A stretch of DNA of 16,798 nucleotides from a bacterium (GTDB taxonomy: Bacteria > CG03): assembly GCA_013791675.1 (NCBI GenBank), contig VMTI01000112.1:1-16798 (forward strand), written 5' to 3'. Below are positions 13,525-16,798 of the stretch, in pieces. The position numbers and the translations under genes are program-made. Under the pieces are notes generated by a model that made no database searches, was not told the DNA's origin, and was given only the letters and a program-made list of their open reading frames with translations. Numbering within the stretch: the stretch's first letter is position 1; each line of letters begins with the position of its first letter.

Positions 13525-15781
13525 CGAACTCCTCCTTAATCATTTTATATCCCATCCGCTGTTTTCCAAAATTAGCTATATCAAGAACAACGTTAAGATA
13601 TTCATAGCTTTGTTTTATATCCTTAAACGCTATATACTCAAAACAAAAACCCTCGTCGGTAAACATACCGTTAAGTTTTTCATAAAATTCATCCTCATTA
13701 ACACCCGATGATTTGGCCGGCCCCACAACAATGGCAACTTTAATCTTTGCCGTGTTTAAAACATTCAAAAAAGAACTGTAATTTATGTGGGGAGTATCAT
13801 ATTCCTGCACCACTATGAACTCAAATTTTATATGAAGCCTATGCTTGGCCACCGTTGTCTGCACAAAATCGGTCACCAGTTTAATGGCGCTGTCGGAGCG
13901 CACCGGATAAAAAAGAGCGCATTGTATTTCGCGCGTAAACTTAATCGGCGTCGAAGGCGAAGGAGCCTCTTCTTTTTTTTCCGCGGGGGCGGACTTTGCC
14001 CCCCCGTGCGGAGCCGACGCCGGCTTAAGATCTTTTTCTTCAATGATGGAGATGGGCTCGGTGTTTTTCGGAGAAGCTAATTTGCGCAATTCTTCCAGAG
14101 CCGCGAGTTTCTCCAAATCAACTTTTTGATCTTTTTTACGGCTCCCCGATGAAAGTCCGAATTTGCCCTTTCCGAACTCCGGAGGGGCATAGCGCTGGCA
14201 TCCATAGCAATACCATCTGTCATACATTTCAATGTGAGACAGTTCCGCTCCGCAGTTGGGGCATTGCGCCTCAGGCGGAGGCGGCGGAAAATCAGTCGGC
14301 GGCGGAAGGATTGCGGTTTCAGAAAGCGATGTGTTTTCCTCCCGCGGCTCCGGGAAAACTCCAACTGCGGCAGGAATAGCGGATGGCGCGGACGCGGGCT
14401 TCTCAACCGGATTCACGGATACGGGCGGCGGCATGGATAACTTCTCGGCGCGCTCTTCCTCATCAACAATTTCCTCGCCTAATAATTCCGACACAATATT
14501 TTGCAGAGTTTCCATCGTAATTTCTTCGCCCTGCAGCTTACAGTAAATGTTAAGTTTTTTTAGCACCCCTTCAAGCTCCCTGATATTGTCTTTGAATTTA
14601 TCGGCTATATAATCCAGCATATCCTCGGTCAAATTAAGAGAAGTGAAGTCCGTCGAGATTTTCATTTTCAGAATTTCTCTGCGCGATGTAAAATCCGGTT
14701 TCTGCAGCTTGTTTACCAGCCCCCACTCAAATCTTGAACGGAGACGGTCGGTAAAACCCGCAAGCCGCTTGGGGCTTCTGTCAGAAGTAATAACTATCTG
14801 ATGGTTTTTCTGATAAGCTCTTTCAAAAATAAGGAAAAAAGTATCCTGAATTTTATCGCCCTCAAGAAACTGTATGTCATCTATAAGCAGAGCATCCGCG
14901 GAACCGAATTTTTTCAGAAGCAAAGCTTTCTTGGCTGGTGAAGACAGCGCATCCTGTATCATTGTAATAAGATCCTGCGCCTGTATATAAAAAACGGTTT
15001 TATCATCCTGGTATTTTTTTATAAAATTCCCCAGCGCCTGTATCAGATGGGTTTTCCCCCTCCCCACGCCGCCCCATATAAACAAAGGGTTGTACGACGG
15101 CGCAAACTCTTTGGCTATATCCTCGCAGGCCTGCTTCAAAAAACGGTTAAATCCGCCTTCGTATAAATTATCAAATGTATATTTGCTGTTAAGCGGCGGT
15201 ATATCAAATTTGTTCCACTCGTCTTTCAGCGCGTCGAGACGCTCGCCATCCGTCCGCCACGGCGGACTTTCAGCAACGGCAAACTCCGCGCGCCCCGACG
15301 CACTTTCATCCTCGGCGGATGAAACATTGCCGCTATGCACTTCCTGCGTCGTCGGATTAAGCGCTTCGTCCAAAGGAGCCGCCGAAGGGGCGGCGCAAAG
15401 CTCTGCGGATTTTTCTTCTTCTAACAGCGACGGCTTCAAAACTTCCTCCGCCGATGCCCCGGGTGCGGATTCCGTGAAGATTAAAGGCCCGCGATCATCG
15501 GTATCATCCAAAGCCGGTTGAGGCAAAAGAGAAACGCTGTCCGCCGCCGACGCATGTTTTTCCAGCGCGAAAATTATTTGCGCTTTTATTTCATCCGACG
15601 AGCCGTAAACATAAAAAGCTTTTTGAAAATCAGAGCCGATATTTTTGAAAGGCCGGCCGCATATAGGGCCTATTTCTTTTATTACGCTTAGACAAGAACT
15701 TTCATCGGCTCTTATTTTTACCTTGTAGCGGAAACGTTTATCTGAGGTCGGGCTATAAACAAGTTTGTAGCCTTTTATCAT
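13499..15781 (-). CDS. DnaA-type AAA+ ATPase with zinc ribbon and extra terminal domains, lacking DnaA domain IV
   Basis: 760 residues. Residues 1-75 form a small domain of unknown family (FKNIGSDFQKAFYVYGSSDEI at its end); 80-180 is a disordered acidic linker; about 188-432 is a full DnaA-family AAA+ core. Visible motifs are Walker A GGVGRGKTH at 237-245, Walker B LLIDDIQFLEGD, sensor I ITSDRSP at 331-337, arginine-finger box RLRSRFEWG at 346-354, and sensor II NIRELEGVL at 399-407. A proline-rich linker leads to a four-Cys zinc ribbon (C507, C510, C525, C528), another linker, and a C-terminal alpha/beta-looking domain at about 615-740. The DnaA DNA-binding helix-turn-helix that should follow sensor II is absent, so this is not the chromosomal initiator. 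Its first and last domains recur in the neighbouring protein, whose stop codon directly abuts this ATG. ATP-driven assembly or remodelling is likely; the target is unknown. Confidence 0.85.
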   Translation of the reverse strand: MIKGYKLVYSPTSDKRFRYKVKIRADESSCLSVIKEIGPICGRPFKNIGSDFQKAFYVYGSSDEIKAQIIFALEKHASAADSVSLLPQPALDDTDDRGPLIFTESAPGASAEEVLKPSLLEEEKSAELCAAPSAAPLDEALNPTTQEVHSGNVSSAEDESASGRAEFAVAESPPWRTDGERLDALKDEWNKFDIPPLNSKYTFDNLYEGGFNRFLKQACEDIAKEFAPSYNPLFIWGGVGRGKTHLIQALGNFIKKYQDDKTVFYIQAQDLITMIQDALSSPAKKALLLKKFGSADALLIDDIQFLEGDKIQDTFFLIFERAYQKNHQIVITSDRSPKRLAGFTDRLRSRFEWGLVNKLQKPDFTSRREILKMKISTDFTSLNLTEDMLDYIADKFKDNIRELEGVLKKLNIYCKLQGEEITMETLQNIVSELLGEEIVDEEERAEKLSMPPPVSVNPVEKPASAPSAIPAAVGVFPEPREENTSLSETAILPPPTDFPPPPPEAQCPNCGAELSHIEMYDRWYCYGCQRYAPPEFGKGKFGLSSGSRKKDQKVDLEKLAALEELRKLASPKNTEPISIIEEKDLKPASAPHGGAKSAPAEKKEEAPSPSTPIKFTREIQCALFYPVRSDSAIKLVTDFVQTTVAKHRLHIKFEFIVVQEYDTPHINYSSFLNVLNTAKIKVAIVVGPAKSSGVNEDEFYEKLNGMFTDEGFCFEYIAFKDIKQSYEYLNVVLDIANFGKQRMGYKMIKEEFDGNNRKKR

Positions 15782-16798
15782 TTATCTTCGCGGCGATAGA
15801 ACAATATCTGTGATTAGATTGAGATACCTGAATTTTTTGTCAATATTGTCTTCCGTGATAACCTTCGGGACAAAGCCTTTCTTTTTTATTTCCCTGAGAA
15901 GTTCTTCGCCCATGGCGTCAGGCGCCACAACAAGGATAAAACTGAATTTGTATTTCGCGATTTCTTCCATAACGCCTGCCTTGGCCGCGCCGGGTGCATA
16001 CACGACAACTCCCGCCGACTTAAATTCAAAATTAATATTTTTTTCGGCGACTATTTTCGCGATATTCTCTTTCACCAAGTCCGCCTTATCTTTGCTGCGT
16101 TCGGGGCAAAGATAAAGAACGTCTATCGGCGTGGCGTCTTTTCTTATGGGGCGGGCTTCAGGTTTTTCTATTTCAGGCTCTTTTTCCGGAACAACAGGCG
16201 CTTCTTCTTTTTGAGCGGCCGGAGTCGCGCTCCCGGCGAATGTTTCTATCAGCGGGCCGCTGAGAGGTTTTTCCGCGCTCTGGTCGGGTGTGAACTGCTC
16301 AAATTTTTCTATCACGGGCGCGGCGGCGGCCGGCGCTTCATCCGGTTTTTCAAAAGTTTCTAAAACAGGAACAACCGGCTCCGCTTTCTTTTGTAAAGAA
16401 GGCTTGTCAAAAGTCTCCAGAAGTTCCGAAACCGCAGGTGCGGCCGTCGCGGCGGGACTTTTGACAGCGGAAGTTCCCTGCCTTTCAAACTGTTCTATTG
16501 CCGGAGCGGCCGAAATTGCGGCGGGAGGCTCCGGTTCTGAAGATACTTCCATTGAAGGTTTTTCGGAAATTTTTTCTTCTTTGGGCTTTGCCTTTTTTTT
16601 CGGGAATTCATCTTTTATTATGTCCGCCGAAGACTGCTCTTTGACCACAGTTTTTTTCTCTGTCTTCACTTCCGCGGGATGTTCGAGGGACAATTCTTGC
16701 AGTTCCTGATTTATGAGTTTTTCTATATTAGCCGAGGCGCCGTAAATATAAGCCGCCCATTGAAAATCAGCAGCTTCGCTTTTAAACACAACGCCCAC
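15782..16798 (-). CDS. Paralogous neighbour of the DnaA-like protein, no ATPase core (5' end missing)
   Basis: 338 residues in the window; the gene continues past the right edge. The first codon here is an internal GTG, since the paralogue has about 40 further residues before the matching point. Residues 5-30 (FKSEAADFQWAAYIYGASANI) match the end of the N-terminal domain of the DnaA-like protein. Residues about 40-220 are a Lys/Glu- and then Ala/Pro-rich disordered linker with five spaced copies of a short motif of the type LLETF. Residues about 222-338 match the C-terminal domain of the DnaA-like protein in layout (IDVLYLCPERS, FSFILVVAP, YLNLITDI). There is no Walker motif or zinc ribbon. 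No known family is recognised. The zero-base junction with the DnaA-like gene indicates coupled expression and probably a joint complex. Confidence 0.8.
   Translation of the reverse strand: MGVVFKSEAADFQWAAYIYGASANIEKLINQELQELSLEHPAEVKTEKKTVVKEQSSADIIKDEFPKKKAKPKEEKISEKPSMEVSSEPEPPAAISAAPAIEQFERQGTSAVKSPAATAAPAVSELLETFDKPSLQKKAEPVVPVLETFEKPDEAPAAAAPVIEKFEQFTPDQSAEKPLSGPLIETFAGSATPAAQKEEAPVVPEKEPEIEKPEARPIRKDATPIDVLYLCPERSKDKADLVKENIAKIVAEKNINFEFKSAGVVVYAPGAAKAGVMEEIAKYKFSFILVVAPDAMGEELLREIKKKGFVPKVITEDNIDKKFRYLNLITDIVLSPRR
16238..16501 (-). repeat. Five spaced short linear motifs in a disordered linker
   Basis: Within the partial protein, AIEQF (residues 100-104 counted from the window edge), LLETF (126-130), VLETF (145-149), VIEKF (162-166) and LIETF (183-187) recur every 17-26 residues in Ala/Pro/Glu-rich sequence. 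Consensus is hydrophobic-hydrophobic-Glu-Thr/Lys/Gln-Phe, with KP following in two copies. Confidence 0.7.

Noticed and set aside
15090..15521. 143-codon plus-strand frame
   Set aside because: Antisense to the acidic linker of the DnaA-like gene; composition is a Ser/Ala-rich mirror of that linker, with no motifs.
13499..15781. Chromosomal replication initiator dnaA
   Set aside because: The AAA+ core matches DnaA, but the DNA-binding domain IV is missing and there are no clustered DnaA boxes, dnaN or other origin genes nearby.
16290..16709. 139-codon plus-strand frame, Ser/Gly/Ala-rich
   Set aside because: Shadow of the repetitive Ala/Pro/Glu linker on the other strand.

Overview
The window looks like a piece of an uncultured Gram-negative bacterial chromosome. 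It has mixed base composition, the standard genetic code and nearly gapless minus-strand gene clusters. Two proteins carry lipoprotein-type signal peptides, and the split transketolase, the IR-bounded Y1 transposase and the AMMECR1/Memo genes all recur in candidate-phylum genomes. Elusimicrobiota or Omnitrophota-like bacteria would fit, but the sequence alone does not prove it.

Layout. (1) 1-2979, minus: the N-terminal 304 residues of RimO, preceded by an unusual in-frame fusion of a CCA-adding-type nucleotidyltransferase/HD protein with a GT2 glycosyltransferase. (2) 2961-3990: a 1030-bp single-gene element, a Y1 (RAYT-like) transposase with a DnaA domain IV-like tail, bounded by perfect 27-bp inverted repeats. 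One repeat supplies the start codon of the CCA-GT gene and the other supplies the stop codon of the preceding ABC ATPase gene. (3) 3968-9213, minus: one apparent operon reading lipoprotein Memo-AMMECR1 fusion, small lipoprotein, PflX-type radical SAM protein, second Memo protein, then OppD-like and OppF-like ATPases. The radical SAM gene has no usual start codon ahead of its iron-sulfur cysteines, and an A8 run lies exactly where a one-base slip would join it to an upstream ATG. (4) 9214-9298: a divergent intergenic region with facing promoters that look leaderless and share a 14-bp palindrome. (5) 9299-10642, plus: a CoA-disulfide-reductase-like flavoprotein. (6) 10688-12904, minus: the two halves of transketolase and a canonical receiver protein, headed by its own likely promoter. 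(7) 13042-16798, minus: a pseudo-receiver with Glu at the phospho-Asp position, a 760-residue DnaA-type AAA+ protein without the DNA-binding domain IV but with a zinc ribbon and extra terminal domains, and a partial second protein that shares those terminal domains and carries five copies of a short linear motif.

Most promising for novelty is region 7: two proteins with matching ends, one containing a DnaA-family ATPase core, co-transcribed with a pseudo-receiver and next to a true receiver. It looks like an undescribed regulatory or spatial-organisation ATPase module rather than a replication initiator. Second are the AMMECR1/Memo/radical SAM/ABC operon and the mobile element that edits the ends of both of its neighbours.
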